Below are positions 47,580 through 58,219 of a stretch of DNA of 64,000 bases, piece after piece. This stretch comes from Thermothielavioides terrestris NRRL 8126. Taxonomy: Eukaryota; Ascomycota; Sordariomycetes; Sordariales; Chaetomiaceae. Within the stretch, counting starts at the first letter, position 1; every line of letters starts with the position of its first letter. Position numbers and translations under genes: made by a program. The notes under the pieces were generated by a model. The model was not told the DNA's origin, ran no database searches, and saw only the letters and a program-made list of their open reading frames with translations. The stretch is taken from the NCBI RefSeq assembly GCF_000226115.1, contig NC_016461.1, forward strand, positions 3,286,001 to 3,350,000. Direction: 5' to 3'.

Positions 47580-48250
47580 GCCGTAGTGACCGCCTAGTTC
47601 GCAAAGCTCCTGAACCTCCTGAACCCCCTAAGTCCGCTAGGTAGATCAGGATCGTATCGCGCTATACCGTCGAAGCCGCTAAAGCTACCGCTACTATCGC
47701 CCTAGCTATAGCAACGCCTATTGGCAATAAGCGGATCAGGATTATATCGCGCTATACCGTCGAAGTCGCCACTACCGCCACCGCCGAAGCTCCTGCCACC
47801 GCCTCTACCGCCGAACCTCCTATACCCGAACTACTAATCCAACGTCGCTAAGTATATAGTACGTTGAAGTCTTGTAAAATAGGTGTATCTACTACTCGTT
47901 TATACCCTCGATTGAAGTTTAGCTCTTATTCAAAGCCTTCGATATATTTAAAATTGCGTTCTATATCCTAGGGTCGATTAGATCGTTAAATATAGCCTTC
48001 CTAGCTATCGCCGCTTAAACAGATTGAGATAGCCGATTTAGAGGAAGGTTCTAATGTTATAGAGTATACCTAAGGCTATTTATAAGAGGAGGATACTAAT
48101 ATCGATATCGTAGAGCACTCCTAAGGTCGTTTATAAAAGGAGGATACTAATATCGATATATTCACTTTATTACTACTACTAGTACGTTTCTAATCGCTAG
48201 ATATATAGCTATCGCTAGTATAATTGTAGGCTCGAACCAAAGGCTACTCT
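47580..48250 (+). pseudogene. Passenger frame 1, Pro/Ala-rich with internal repeats
   Basis: Plus-strand frame with RIP stops. It starts around PEPPEPPKSAR, has two copies of an R-I-x-x-S-R-Y-T-V-E segment (~47640 and ~47725), an Ala/Thr/Pro stretch (~47765-47840), and a tandem pair of ~20-codon units ending KEDTNIDI / EEDTNIDI (~48070-48170). These repeats in register with codons argue it was coding. No family recognised; it could be an N-terminal disordered region of a larger protein. Confidence 0.45.
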
Positions 48251-48658
48251 CGCTTATCTACGCTAGATGCTATACTACTAGCTTATATCCTATAATCGCC
48301 TCGCTATTAAAATAATATACTCCCTAATAGACCCACCTTACTTAGTACTATTGTCGTCAATATTGCTTATATCATTAGGTTCTTTCCTACTCCTTTTTAT
48401 TAGAATCTTTGAATACTACCATTATTCCTATAAAAGTAGAACCATCGCTATAAGGTTGCTATAGAACGTACTAAACAAGGTAAGGTCGACGAAGAGAGGA
48501 TTGGTGATAATTTGAAGTTAAAGATCTATAATACTATATATGTTAATATATAACAATATAAATAACTAATACTAAGCATTCTCTATAGCAAAGCTCCCTC
48601 TAAGGGTTCTATAACGTTATAACTACTATAGTACTATAACTTATACCTTAGCAGTTAT

Positions 48659-49372
48659 TGACAGTTGGTAACAGCTGTTAGCCTTCGATAGCAACTGCCA
48701 ACGGCTGTTGACCTTGACGGTTGACAGCGGCTGAGATGGAATCTGGATAAGTGGATCTAAGTCATTGGATCCGAACTGTCGGAACTGATGCATCTGATCC
48801 GAGCCGTTGGATCGGAGCCGTTCAGATCCGAGCATACGGATATTGAACGTCATACCTTGATAACTTAGCCGAATACGGCTAGTGCAGCTCCGTCAGAACG
48901 TTCAGTGCGGCTCTGATTGGTTCTGTACGTTATACTTCGTTCAGATCCGAGCATACGGATACTGAACATTATACCTTGATAACTTAGCCGGATATAGCTA
49001 GTTCAGCTCCGTTAGAACATCCGGATCAGCCGGATTAGCCGAACCTTGGCCAAATCAGCCAAGGTACATACTGTAGCTCTAGAACTATAAATACCGCAGT
49101 GCCTCCCGGCTCTAGAAGATAGAACCTTGAACTGAACAGATCCTTTTGCGAGTTGAACTCGCAGCCTCTGCTTCTTTGATCTATTTTTGCATGTGCCGCA
49201 ACCACCACCTGCGCTACGCCATCTCTGTGACGAAGCACAATAGCACTAGGGTCCGAAGACCTCATATGCTTGCGATTAGCCATCCTGCTCCCAACCTTCC
49301 AAACTATCCTCCGAACCTGCCCTCCTATGCTAGCCCTCTCCTCTAGCACAATAACAATCTGTCTCTCTGACA
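48659..49372. repeat. LTR-like segment with an internal ~80-bp tandem duplication
   Basis: GC-normal island in RIP DNA, from TGACAGTTGG to CTCTCTGACA, with a TATA-like AACTATAAATACCGC (~49085). Two ~80-bp units (48821-48901, 48940-49019) share TTCAGATCCGAGCATACGG..CTTGATAACTTAGCCG, offset by 119 bp. TG..CA ends and the TATA fit a solo LTR, but the flanks (GTTAT / ATATA) are not a duplication. Confidence 0.5.
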
Positions 49373-49403
49373 ATATATAGCCTATATAACGAAGTAGTTA
49401 GTA

Positions 49404-50735
49404 ATGTTCAACGAAGTAGAATCGAAATAGAACTCCCTTATACTACTGTCGTAGCTAGTGCTATAGCCTACTTTAGTTCGAGAGTCAACTTAAAGGTTTA
49501 GTCAAATTCTAGAAGAGCGGATCGCCTATTGACGTACCTAATATTCATTGCTACTAATTAGCTAATAAAGGCGTTGTTGAGCTAGCTAGCGAAGGACTAT
49601 TCTATTAATATCGAATATAAATTCGAACTTATTGAACTATTGTAAACGAGATCCTTAGCAGCGTCTACGCCCTTGCCTCCTACGTCTACGTCTACTCGCT
49701 AGCTGTTCGATTACAATGCTATAGTACTAGCCGATACTAGTCGATCTATATGCCCTACTATACTAGCTACGCCTACTAGCTAGAATAGGAGGTTAATAGC
49801 AATATATAAGACGCTTATAAATACAATGCTAAACGAGGTACAAGAGCGTAATACCTAGAAGCTAGATATAGCGTATTTCTAATAACTAAGAAATAACACT
49901 ATAGCCTAGGTATATATTGCTACAACTATTGTAAAGATATAGATATATAGCTCTAGTTCTGTTACTAGGCGAATTGCGATAACGCCTACCTTCCTATCAC
50001 TGTTTAGGAGATAGGCGAGTAGGCGAGCTAGATCGAATGAGGGAAGGCTACTATTGATAGCCTGCTAAACGCTCTAATCAAGAAGTAGTTCAGCTCTATA
50101 TAGGCCAAGGCCAATTAAGGCGTTGAAGTATATTCTAGTGGCAAGGGTATATATAAGCGTAAATAGGCTATAGAAATATACTTCTACCTATAGTTCAACA
50201 TTATAAGCAATATAGGCAATTAGAACCAAATAGGGCTATCTCTATAGCAGTATAGTACACTATAGCTCTATCCTAAACCTCAACAATAGCGTATAGTAGC
50301 CTCGAATATAGCGGCAACGTACAATATAGCTAAGCTAACCTTGCTATCAATATCCGTTGCCTCGAGGGTGCTTCCCTCTACTACTAGCACCGTTACCCTG
50401 TAGAAGACTATTATACCGATATACTCTTCGTCGCTACTACCTGAACTATATAGAAAGGAGCCTTTGGATATTATTAACAACTTCGTTAAAACTTTTGCTC
50501 GCTAGAACTGCCTACTTAGCTAGAAGGACGTAATAGTAGCTCTCTATTAGGTTAGCAGGTCTCTTTATATAGAAGGTAGGAGGGTTTACGATATTCGTTA
50601 GCTCTCTAATATATAGTTTTACAACAATAAGTTCCTATAGTACCTAATTTTTATATTTGATAATATAGTAAAAGGCTTTCTTAAGGAGGAGGCAGAGCTA
50701 GCTAGCTTTAATAATAGCCTAGTTCGAAATGCTTA
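49404..50735 (+). pseudogene. Passenger frame 2, unknown protein
   Basis: Plus-strand frame with many TAG/TAA codons but coherent amino-acid content from ~49530 to the stop at 50733-50735 (about 390 codons). The first part from ATG 49404 is in another frame, so there is a frameshift. Readable stretches include GVVELASEGLFY, EPLDIINNFVKTFAR and FDNIVKGFLKEEAELASFNN. No motif identifies it; it could belong to a retroelement that used the LTR-like segment just upstream or be cargo of the DNA transposon. Confidence 0.4.
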
Positions 50736-51019
50736 GTAAAGCGCTTAACAAGGTGTTTAATAGGATAGTATATTTTTCTTACATTGCTAAGGCACTATAA
50801 CTAACGTTTAATAGTATACTAGCTTCTTCGAGCACCTAGTCTATTCATCTATTATATAATTCCCTTATTAACGCCTTAGCCTATTATACACCTTCGTATT
50901 GCCTATCAGATCCAGAAGAGGTTAGACTTAGATATATAGAGGAGGTAATAGAATAATAGGTGGAATATAGCTTGGAAATAGCGTCTTTTATAGAAGAAGA
51001 AAAGAAGAAAAATAATAAA

Positions 51020-52200
51020 CTATAACTATAAATCTATCTATAGAGCATAGTGTTTAACCTACTATACTAGTATTTTAGAACTTCTAAAACTACTGAGAAT
51101 ACAATGCTATATAATCCACTGCCTCGCCTTCCTCCTAGAACGATATTATAGCCTTCCTAAAGTGCCTATATATAGCTATAACGTCATTAGCAACAGTAGT
51201 ATAAGCATTATAAAAGAACTCCTTAAAGTCCTTATTCGAATAGTTCAATATAAATATCTTCTAGTAATTGCGACGAATATAGGCCTTAGTATTATAGAAC
51301 GTCACCTCGATTAGGTTAAAGTTTAGCGAATATAGCGGCAAATACTATAGTAAAATGCTAGACACTCGATATGCCTGTTTAACGGCATTGGCTTAGTACT
51401 ACAATACGTTATTTATAATGAAGATACTATAGTAGTCTAGGAATAGCCTTATCTTAAGCAGAATATACTCCTTTAGCTATATGAGAAAACTTTCTTAGTT
51501 AAAATAACCTTGCTAGACTAATAGATTAAGAACACTACTAACTATAATAGTAAAGAGGATATAATAGCGTTTACCTCTCTTTATAATATTATCGACGATA
51601 GAGGTAACGCCTAGTAGCGCTTAGCCAATACGATGAACGCTATTTCTTCGATCAAGGTCTAATTTATTATAAAATATAAACATCTCTACAATAAATATAA
51701 CTACCTTTCTAAGGTAATTACGTTAAAGAATATAGTTATATTATATAGCCCTTTGTAAAGCTATTTTTTCTCTACTAAGCTTTATATAGATAATAGAATA
51801 TTGTTTTAAAAGATACGGATATATAGTATTCTTTGAGAAAGAAGGTCTATATTTTATCGAAGTAAAGGTCAAACTTATAAGCAAGGTAGTTGAGGAGTTC
51901 TTAGCAATTATAATACGTTAGTTAACCACTAATATAAATTATTATCAATGTATTAGGAGGAATGAACCTCTAGAGCCCAAAGCTACAATATATAGGCGTT
52001 CTATAGCGTTGTCAGCTTTAGAAAAGGATCGATAATAAGTTTAAATAGTTACTTATATCAATATACCTAGCAAAGGCTAACCTCCGCCTTATATACAATA
52101 ACTTATAGCGTTTCCCTAGTATAGATCATAATAGCGATCAAGCGTCTCTAACGCTCATTGATATATCGAACTATAGTGCCTAGGCGCGCCCTGTTACTGA
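51020..52200 (-). pseudogene. IS630/DDE_3-type transposase relic
   Basis: Minus-strand order of motifs: DLDRRNSVHRIG followed by a former Trp stop and ALLGVTSIV (~51600-51680), the first catalytic block (usually DES..R.G.RR.GWAP.GVTP). Then IFIINNVLQY-like (~51400), the second Asp block (usually VMDNA.IH). Then LPLYSLNFNLIEVTFYNTKAYIRR (~51250-51330), which is the LPPYSPDLNPIE block with the third acidic residue. Catalytic Asp positions are partly changed to Asn by RIP. Confidence 0.75.
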
Positions 52201-52569
52201 GTAGGAGGCCAGGGCACATTGTATACAGAGCGTAGTGCATAGGCGCGTTCCTGGCCAGGCACTTCGCCAGATGGCGGGATAGGAGGCAGTTCAAAGGCGC
52301 GTACCTAGGCGGTTCGTAGGTAGGCTCCTAAGCAGTTCGAAGGCGCGCTCAATAGCTAGGTTCAGAGGCTCGATGGCTATACTAACTAAGCTGCAGATAT
52401 CAACAAGTATACAAAAACACTAGAAAATGGCGATTTAGGCGTTTTTTTGCAGTATCTACGGCTTCAATATTGATGGCACTTATGGCAGTGTGTTGCATAC
52501 TACTGTCAAACTAGGTGTGCGGCGTAGCCATTTGGACCCACTTTGACCTGGTGTTTGACAACCACAACG

Positions 52570-52908
52570 ATTTGTCAGGATTCTGCTTCCACTTCTCGAT
52601 GTAAGCTCAGCCACCAGTGAGTGGCATTACTCGGTGTTAGCGTCAGTTATTTGCTTCCGCGTATGCTTCATCAGACACCCCTGGGCTGGTTCAACATATT
52701 CAATTTGCCTCCAAGGCGGTACCACTCAATCTCCGAGGCAGAACCGGAGGTTGTCTTATCACCATGAGAGTTTCAAAAATAGCGCCTGCGCTGGGGCACA
52801 TCGCTGACACACGGATATAACCAACGGCTCGCACTTCTAGCTATAGTCCAACTGGTCTGACACATAACCTCTTGAGCCCGGCAAGGTACCGCTGACCCAA
52901 AGGCAACC
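52570..52908. other. 5' flank of the opsin-related gene
   Basis: Normal-composition intergenic DNA starting directly at the transposon's inverted repeat. The promoter of the opsin-related gene must lie within these 340 bp or be interrupted by the transposon. Confidence 0.5.
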
Positions 52909-53840
52909 ATGGACGTCCTGGCTCCCAGGAGCGACGTTCTCAGCGTCAACCCTCCCGTTGGGGTTGACGAGTTCCTTTCTGTGAACGGCTCGGACTGGCT
53001 TTGGGCCGTAACGGCCCTCCATATCGCCGCTTTTGTACGTATACGCTTCCTCGTCTCCCTCGGTTTCGCTCCCACCCCCCACAACTGACCCATTCTTTGC
53101 AGCTCGGCCTCCTCTGCTTCTGTTTCGTCTCCCACGAGAGCTAACGCGTGTTCCACTACACCTTCACCATCGCCCTGCTCGTCGGAGCGGTGACGTACTA
53201 CGCTCAGGCGGCCGACCTGGGCTGGAGCGCCGTGGCGCAGGCCGACCACGCCAGCAACGGCGCGCTCCGCCAGGTCTTCTACCCCAAGTACATGAACTGG
53301 TGCATCTCGTTCCCCGCCGTCGCGCTCGCCCTGGGCCTGCTGTCGGGCATGTCGTGGACGACCATCGTCTGCAACATCTTCGTCGCCTGGATCTGGGTGC
53401 TCACCTACCTCGCCGCCGCCTACACGACCACCAGCTACAAGTGGGGCTTCTTCGCCTTCGGCACCTTCGCGTGGGTCATCCTGGCCATGAGCACGCTCAA
53501 CGAGAGCCGCGAGGAGGCCGCCCGCCTCGGCATCGGCCGCGACTACATCGTCCTGGCCGCCTGGCCGAATCTGCTGTGGCTGCTGTATCCCATCGCGTTT
53601 GCGTTGAGCGACGGCGGCAATGTCATTGGTGTCACCGGCGGCTTCGTCTTCTTTGGTGTGCTGGATCTTCTGATGGTCCCTGTGTTGAGCTTCGCCTTCT
53701 TCGCTCTTGGACGCAGATGGGATTGGGCCGGGCTGAACCTCGACTTCAGCGAGTTTCGCGGTGTTGGCCGCGGCCGGAACCGACCAGCCAAGGAGCCGGC
53801 CCCCGCCCCGGTTCATGGAGGCGACACCGCCGCGGTCTGA
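52909..53840 (+). pseudogene. Opsin-related protein gene with an in-frame stop
   Basis: Exon 1 52909-53034 (42 codons), intron 53035-53102 (GTACGT..TTTGCAG), exon 2 53103-53840. The product would be a seven-helix microbial-rhodopsin-like membrane protein of about 287 residues. Codon 14 of exon 2 (53142-53144) is TAA, between ..VSHES and RVFHYTFTIALLVG, where the family normally has an acidic or basic residue before R-[VI]-F-H-Y. The light-sensing residues are absent: the Asp of helix C is Asn (KYMNWCISFP) and the Schiff-base Lys of helix G is Val (VLDLLMVPV, Asp+4). It therefore belongs with the non-photochemical opsin-related (YRO2/HSP30-like) proteins. The stop could be a recent nonsense mutation, a sequencing error or an unusual splice, although a CTAAC at 53140-53144 has no sensible acceptor after it. 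The rest of exon 2 shows no decay. Confidence 0.75.
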
Positions 53841-54643
53841 CTGTCGCCGCTCGAACACAAAGGCTGATTCCTTTTCCGGGAGGCAGTTGGCGCGGCTGTG
53901 GCAGGGGGTCATGCGAGGATGCCACGGGAGGAATCTCGCCTGCAAGACTATTTAAACTGAGATGACTGTACTATTTCCAGTCCATTCACTACCTTATTCT
54001 CCTTCTCCTGGTTCCTATTGGACTGCGTCGATAATTCTGATCTCGTTAAGAATAGCATGCGTTCCCAAGGATGTTCTTGTAGCCACCAAGATACTGCCAG
54101 TGGATGGAGCTGATTCCTTGTATTTATAATACATGTAGCCTTAATATCAACTGAACAGCCATTCCAGCGGCCAAGGTGCTGGCTCAATTCCCTCACGGGT
54201 CTGCGACTATTAAACGATTGACCAGGCGTCAATGTCACTTCTGCCAACTGTGCGTTTCATTGCCCAGTAGAATGTTTTGAGAAATCTCAGCGCAATGCGA
54301 GACGGCGATCTCGGTAGATGAGGGTCGGTCATGAATCATGCGCTATACATAAGCAACCAGAAAGTTCGTCGTCTTCCAGAGCGCAATCATCCCTTCACAA
54401 TCCGTCAGATCAGACGCAGTCCCTGGTCCATTCATCATCACATTCAACACAACGGTTGTATGTGACGTCATCCGACCTCCCGCGCATAGTGTATGTACCC
54501 GTGGGCTTGGCAGGGGCAACACCCCCTTCTCCCTCGAATCAACTTTTTACTTCAAAAGACCGATTCTTTCTTCCCCGGCCGCCCTGGGACGTACGGATAC
54601 GTTGAAAACAGTAGTCGAAAGCAATTGACGACCAGCGGCTAGG
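53841..54643. other. Intergenic region, opsin-related gene to monooxygenase
   Basis: 803 bp of normal composition containing the 3' region of the opsin-related gene and the upstream region of the monooxygenase. No gene recognised. Confidence 0.5.
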
Positions 54644-56203
54644 ATGGCATCCCGCTCGCGGGCGTACAACCCGCTCTTCCAGCCTCTCCTCTTCCTCTTC
54701 CAGCTCTTCCAATGGCTCGCCGACAAGATCCTCTCGCCGAGCCCTCCGGGGCCCAGCACGCGGCTCAGCCGCCCGCGGATCGCCGTGATCGGCGCGGGCA
54801 TCACCGGCGTGACCAGCGCCGCGCACTGCATCGGGCACGGCTTCGACGTGGCCATCTTCGAGGCCGGCGGCGAGGACCAGCTGGGCGGCATCTGGAGCCG
54901 GGTCAACAACACGTCCTCGCTCCAGATCCACTCCGTCATGTACCGCTTCCACCCCTCCGTCCGGTGGGAGCGCGGCTACCCGGACCGCCAGCAGATCCTC
55001 AGCCAGGTGCGCGAGCTGTGGCGGCGCTACGGGCTCGACCCCCGCACGCGCTTCCGCACCACGGTCGACCGCGTCTACCAGGACGACCGCGGCCGGTGGA
55101 TCGTCAACGACGACCCGTCGCTCGGCCGCTTCGACGGCGTCATCTGCGCGGTCGGCACGTGCGGCGCGCCCCATGTGCCGCGCTTGCCCGGCATGGACGC
55201 CTTCCGCGGCGAGATCCACCACTCGAGCCGGCTCAGCGGCGCCTGCTCGGCGCGGGACAAGACCGTCATCGTGATCGGCGGCGGCGCCAGCGCGGTGGAG
55301 GCGCTCGAGTTCGCGCACGCGGAGGGCGCGCGCAAGGTGTACGTCCTCGCGCGCAGCGACAAGTGGATCATCCCGCGCCACCCGGTGTGGAACGTGCTGC
55401 TGGCGCTCAACGTGTTCGGGCAGGAGACGGCGCTGAGCTGGATCCCCGAGCTGCTGCTGCGCAAGATGTTCTACCGCGACCTGGAGGACCTGGCGCCGGC
55501 GGGCAAGGGTCTCTTCACCGACACGCCCATGGTCAACTCGGACATCATGGACAAGCTGCGGTCGGGGCGGGCCGAGTGGATCCGCTGCGACATCGAGCGG
55601 TTCACCGAGAAGGGCGTGCGCATCAACCGCCGCGCGAAGGGGGTGCCGGCGGGCGGGCCGGGCCGGCCGGACCTGATCGAGGGAGACATCGTGGTCATGA
55701 GCACCGGGTACGCGCGGCCGAGGCTCGACTTCCTGCCCGCGTCGTGCTTCGACAAGCCGTACGACCCGCCGAACTGGTACCTGCAGACCTTCCCGCCGAA
55801 CCACCCGTCCGTATCGTGCATCAACTGCACGTACAAGAACGCGATCGGGACGGTCGGCAACTGGCACATCGGCATCTACACGAGGATCTTGCTGATGTTC
55901 CTGGTCGACCCGCTGACGCGGCCCAGCCCGTTCTGGATGAAGCGCTGGATCGACATGACCAGGCTGCTCAAGAGGGCGTCGCCCGTCGGGCCGTTTGAGT
56001 TCTTCACGTACCTCGAGCTGGTCTGGTGGTTCTGCTTCTGCGTCGCCTTCAACCCGTTCCGCTGGAAGTGGGCATTTTTTGTCTTCTTCGGCCTCGGTTT
56101 TATGCTGCCCGCTCACGTGGTCAAGGCTGAGGACAGGATCCGTAACGGCCTGGGGTTGCGCGAGGGGCGGCATGACCGCCGAGATGTTGGCTCCAGCTTC
56201 TGA
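54644..56203 (+). CDS. Flavin-containing monooxygenase-like protein
   Basis: Single exon, 519 residues. FAD-binding GAGITG at residues ~48-53 in a Rossmann strand (RIAVIGAGITGV), acidic strand end (FEAGGEDQLGGIW) at ~70-85, NADPH-binding GGGASA at ~210, and the STGYARP motif (~352), equivalent to the ATGY of flavin monooxygenases and N-hydroxylases. Such enzymes oxygenate N, S or ketone groups using FAD, NADPH and O2. A hydrophobic N-terminal segment (PLFQPLLFLFQLFQWL) and one or two C-terminal hydrophobic segments (~470-505) suggest membrane attachment, probably to the ER. The length fits the family. No secondary-metabolite genes are adjacent, so the substrate cannot be inferred. It converges with the Lcp5 gene (212 bp between stops). 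Confidence 0.88.
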   Translation: MASRSRAYNPLFQPLLFLFQLFQWLADKILSPSPPGPSTRLSRPRIAVIGAGITGVTSAAHCIGHGFDVAIFEAGGEDQLGGIWSRVNNTSSLQIHSVMYRFHPSVRWERGYPDRQQILSQVRELWRRYGLDPRTRFRTTVDRVYQDDRGRWIVNDDPSLGRFDGVICAVGTCGAPHVPRLPGMDAFRGEIHHSSRLSGACSARDKTVIVIGGGASAVEALEFAHAEGARKVYVLARSDKWIIPRHPVWNVLLALNVFGQETALSWIPELLLRKMFYRDLEDLAPAGKGLFTDTPMVNSDIMDKLRSGRAEWIRCDIERFTEKGVRINRRAKGVPAGGPGRPDLIEGDIVVMSTGYARPRLDFLPASCFDKPYDPPNWYLQTFPPNHPSVSCINCTYKNAIGTVGNWHIGIYTRILLMFLVDPLTRPSPFWMKRWIDMTRLLKRASPVGPFEFFTYLELVWWFCFCVAFNPFRWKWAFFVFFGLGFMLPAHVVKAEDRIRNGLGLREGRHDRRDVGSSF

Positions 56204-56415
56204 AATGGGGGACATGGTTGGGCAACCTTTTGACGACAATGACAAGGCCGGAAGAAGGAAACCAGGGATGCGATGCGAGATTCGCGCTGGATGTGTGAGG
56301 GGCAACAGAAAAGAAGACAGACATGGGAGTCGTGGTCTGAGGTTTTGATCTGAAGGTCCCGCCGTGTAGAGGGTAATGAAAACTTTTGGTATTGGTTTGA
56401 CATTGCAGTGATTCT

Positions 56416-57546
56416 TCACCGCCCCTTTCCTCTCGTGCCACGGCCTCTCTCCAGCACCTTGAGCCGCTTCTGGTACCGCTCGCCCACGGCCGCTCCACTC
56501 CCGCGAGGCCCATCCACAGTGTCGATGCCTCTCTTGCGGCTCTTCTCGAGCAGAGCCTTGGTGCCGCCACCCGAGCTCCTGCCCTTGGTCAGCCGGCTGA
56601 TCCTGTCCACGCCTTCGCTGAGCTCTCTCCATTCTTCGCCGCCAAAGCTCATCCGGTTGCTGCGGCCTTCCATCCTTGCCCTCTTTGCCCTCTCTTTCTT
56701 GCTCTCCTTCGGCAGACGGACGAGATTTCTCTCTTCGTACTCGCGCCGCTCCTCCTCTATGCGCCGCTCAGAAGCCGTCTTGATCTTGCGGCCGCCGTTC
56801 ACGATCGTCGAGCCAATGCTGGGCTCAGCGATCGGCGCCGTGGACAACTCCTCGGCGATGAACTCATCAAGCGTGGCCGATTTCATTGGTCTCCTTTCAG
56901 CTTTCTCACGCCTATCTGTCGTGGGCATCACCACTGGCGCAATCTTTGGCGGACGGTAGACACCCGAGGTGTCCTTCTCCTTTTCGGCTTGCTTGGCAGC
57001 AGCTGGGCGCTGGAAGCCGGCAAGGTTGGGCCGGTACTGGAGATCGGCCATCTTCCGCCCGTCTATGCCGTCCACCCCCGCGTCTTCCTCGCCCGAGTCG
57101 CCATCCTCGCGCCCAGACTCGGACTCGGAGCCGGATTCGCGTGCGTCGGCCTTTGCCGCCTCTTCGGCAGCCTTCGCGCGGCGTTCAGCGTCGTCGGCGG
57201 CGCGGAGGACCTTGTCGATTTGGAACCGAAGCTTGTCTTCGAGTGGCCGCGCGCCCTTTTCGAGGTAGAGTCTCAGTTCGACGAGCTTGGAAACGACGAG
57301 GTCGCCCAGCTTCTGGCCGTCTGCACCACCATCGAAGCTCCCAGTCTTGGCCTGCCTCAACTTGAGGAGGATCAGGAACACCAGGTTCTGCAGGTACGAG
57401 AGGAGCAGCTCGTTCTTGACGTCGAGCAGCGAAATGCCATCTTTGGGAAGGTCGATGTCCGCCAGTTTAGGCGCGATGTCGAGCGTCGAAGTCAGGGATT
57501 TCGTGAGCGAGTCCAGCAGCGCTGGCAACGTTGCTGGTGCTGCCAT
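56416..57546 (-). CDS. LCP5: Lcp5/neuroguidin, U3 snoRNP-associated Sas10/Utp3/C1D protein
   Basis: Single exon, 376 residues from the MAAPATLPALL methionine. The frame is open for 17 more codons upstream, but from a non-ATG codon, so the ATG at 57544-57546 is preferred. The N-terminal Sas10/Utp3/C1D domain (residues ~10-110) includes GISLLDVKNELLLSYLQNLVFLILLKLRQ, the family's hallmark helix. Next comes an Ala/Lys coiled stretch and an acidic Ser/Glu/Asp tract (~140-165). Then comes the Lcp5 signature of a YRPNLAGFQRP-like segment and YRPPKIAPVVMP, an ERRIEEERREYEERNLVRLP helix, and a basic C-terminus rich in Arg/Lys/Gly (..RYQKRLKVLERGRGTRGKGR). The yeast protein is needed for early 18S rRNA processing in the nucleolus. 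Divergent from the TM9 gene across 673 bp. Confidence 0.9.
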   Translation of the reverse strand: MAAPATLPALLDSLTKSLTSTLDIAPKLADIDLPKDGISLLDVKNELLLSYLQNLVFLILLKLRQAKTGSFDGGADGQKLGDLVVSKLVELRLYLEKGARPLEDKLRFQIDKVLRAADDAERRAKAAEEAAKADARESGSESESGREDGDSGEEDAGVDGIDGRKMADLQYRPNLAGFQRPAAAKQAEKEKDTSGVYRPPKIAPVVMPTTDRREKAERRPMKSATLDEFIAEELSTAPIAEPSIGSTIVNGGRKIKTASERRIEEERREYEERNLVRLPKESKKERAKRARMEGRSNRMSFGGEEWRELSEGVDRISRLTKGRSSGGGTKALLEKSRKRGIDTVDGPRGSGAAVGERYQKRLKVLERGRGTRGKGR

Positions 57547-58219
57547 TGCTGGCTGTGGTATGCAAACGACTTCGATAGCAGAGGGGCAAGATTTCACTGA
57601 ATCGCGGCTGCAATTGGGAAAGGAATTTCTTGAGCGGCCCCCACCGAGACTTTTTTATGGGTCTCGCGAGGCTGCGAGCTGAGCCGGATTTTTACCTATG
57701 GTTGGAGCAGTGGAGCTTCAGCGCTGTTCATCCAATCACAGGGGCATTTCACAGTCCTCAACACTGGCCACCTCATAAGCGCGTGAACCTGAACTCGTGT
57801 TCTTCCGCAGTACGCCATACGTTCCACAACAAGGGAGCCAACTGTCTTTGTCTTAAACGTCCCGGCCTCCTGCAGTTCTGAAGGCGACAACTTGCACACG
57901 TTGAGTCTTACAGATGCCGAATCTCACAAGGCGCCGCTCTCTCCCCACCTTCTAGCAGCTCCCTGATTTTTGCGCCACCATTCCTCGCGGTCTCTGTATG
58001 GTTTGATTGCTTCTTTTTTTCTTTCTATTAGCTAGCGCGGATCGCTCGGGGCAGGTCGAGGCGGAAAGTACGTACAGCAGGTTGCTACCCGCTCCCCCCT
58101 GATTCCAATCGCGGGTGGACGGCCGCCGCCATCCTCCATTTCGAGCTCCGAAGCCGACACTGCAGGGTTGTCGGGTGAACTGACTGTCTTCTGGGCAGGC
58201 AATTGCACAGCGACACACC
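57547..58219. promoter_or_regulatory. Divergent promoter region, Lcp5 / TM9
   Basis: 673 bp between the start codons of two genes pointing away from each other. It contains pyrimidine-rich tracts near the TM9 start (~58000-58025). No specific factor site is claimed. Confidence 0.5.

Larger units (their letters stand above)
47000..52569 (-). mobile_element. IS630/mariner-type DNA transposon with ~168-bp TIRs and extra frames
   Basis: Terminal inverted repeats 47000-47167 and 52401-52569 begin CGTTGTGGTTGTCAAACAC and are ~90% alike. A transposase relic lies at the right end on the minus strand (51020-52200). At 5.6 kb it is much longer than a simple mariner. 47180-50740 holds at least two additional plus-strand frames and an LTR-like segment. 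I see no TA or longer target duplication (left flank ..GAGACGC, right flank ATTTGTC..), so the exact ends or history are uncertain. Confidence 0.7.

Noticed and set aside
48641..48853. Short minus-strand frame with repeated Gln/Ser/Asp
   Set aside because: It derives from the GATCCGA-rich segment of the LTR-like island; no other support.
52773..53945. Long minus-strand frame opposite the opsin-related gene
   Set aside because: Shadow of GC-rich codons; no domain, and the plus strand has a clear intron-exon structure and membrane helices.
54539..56632. 697-codon minus-strand frame opposite the monooxygenase, and similar frames opposite TM9
   Set aside because: Arg/Ala/Asp/Val-rich antisense shadow of a GC3-rich gene with clear FAD and NADPH motifs on the plus strand.
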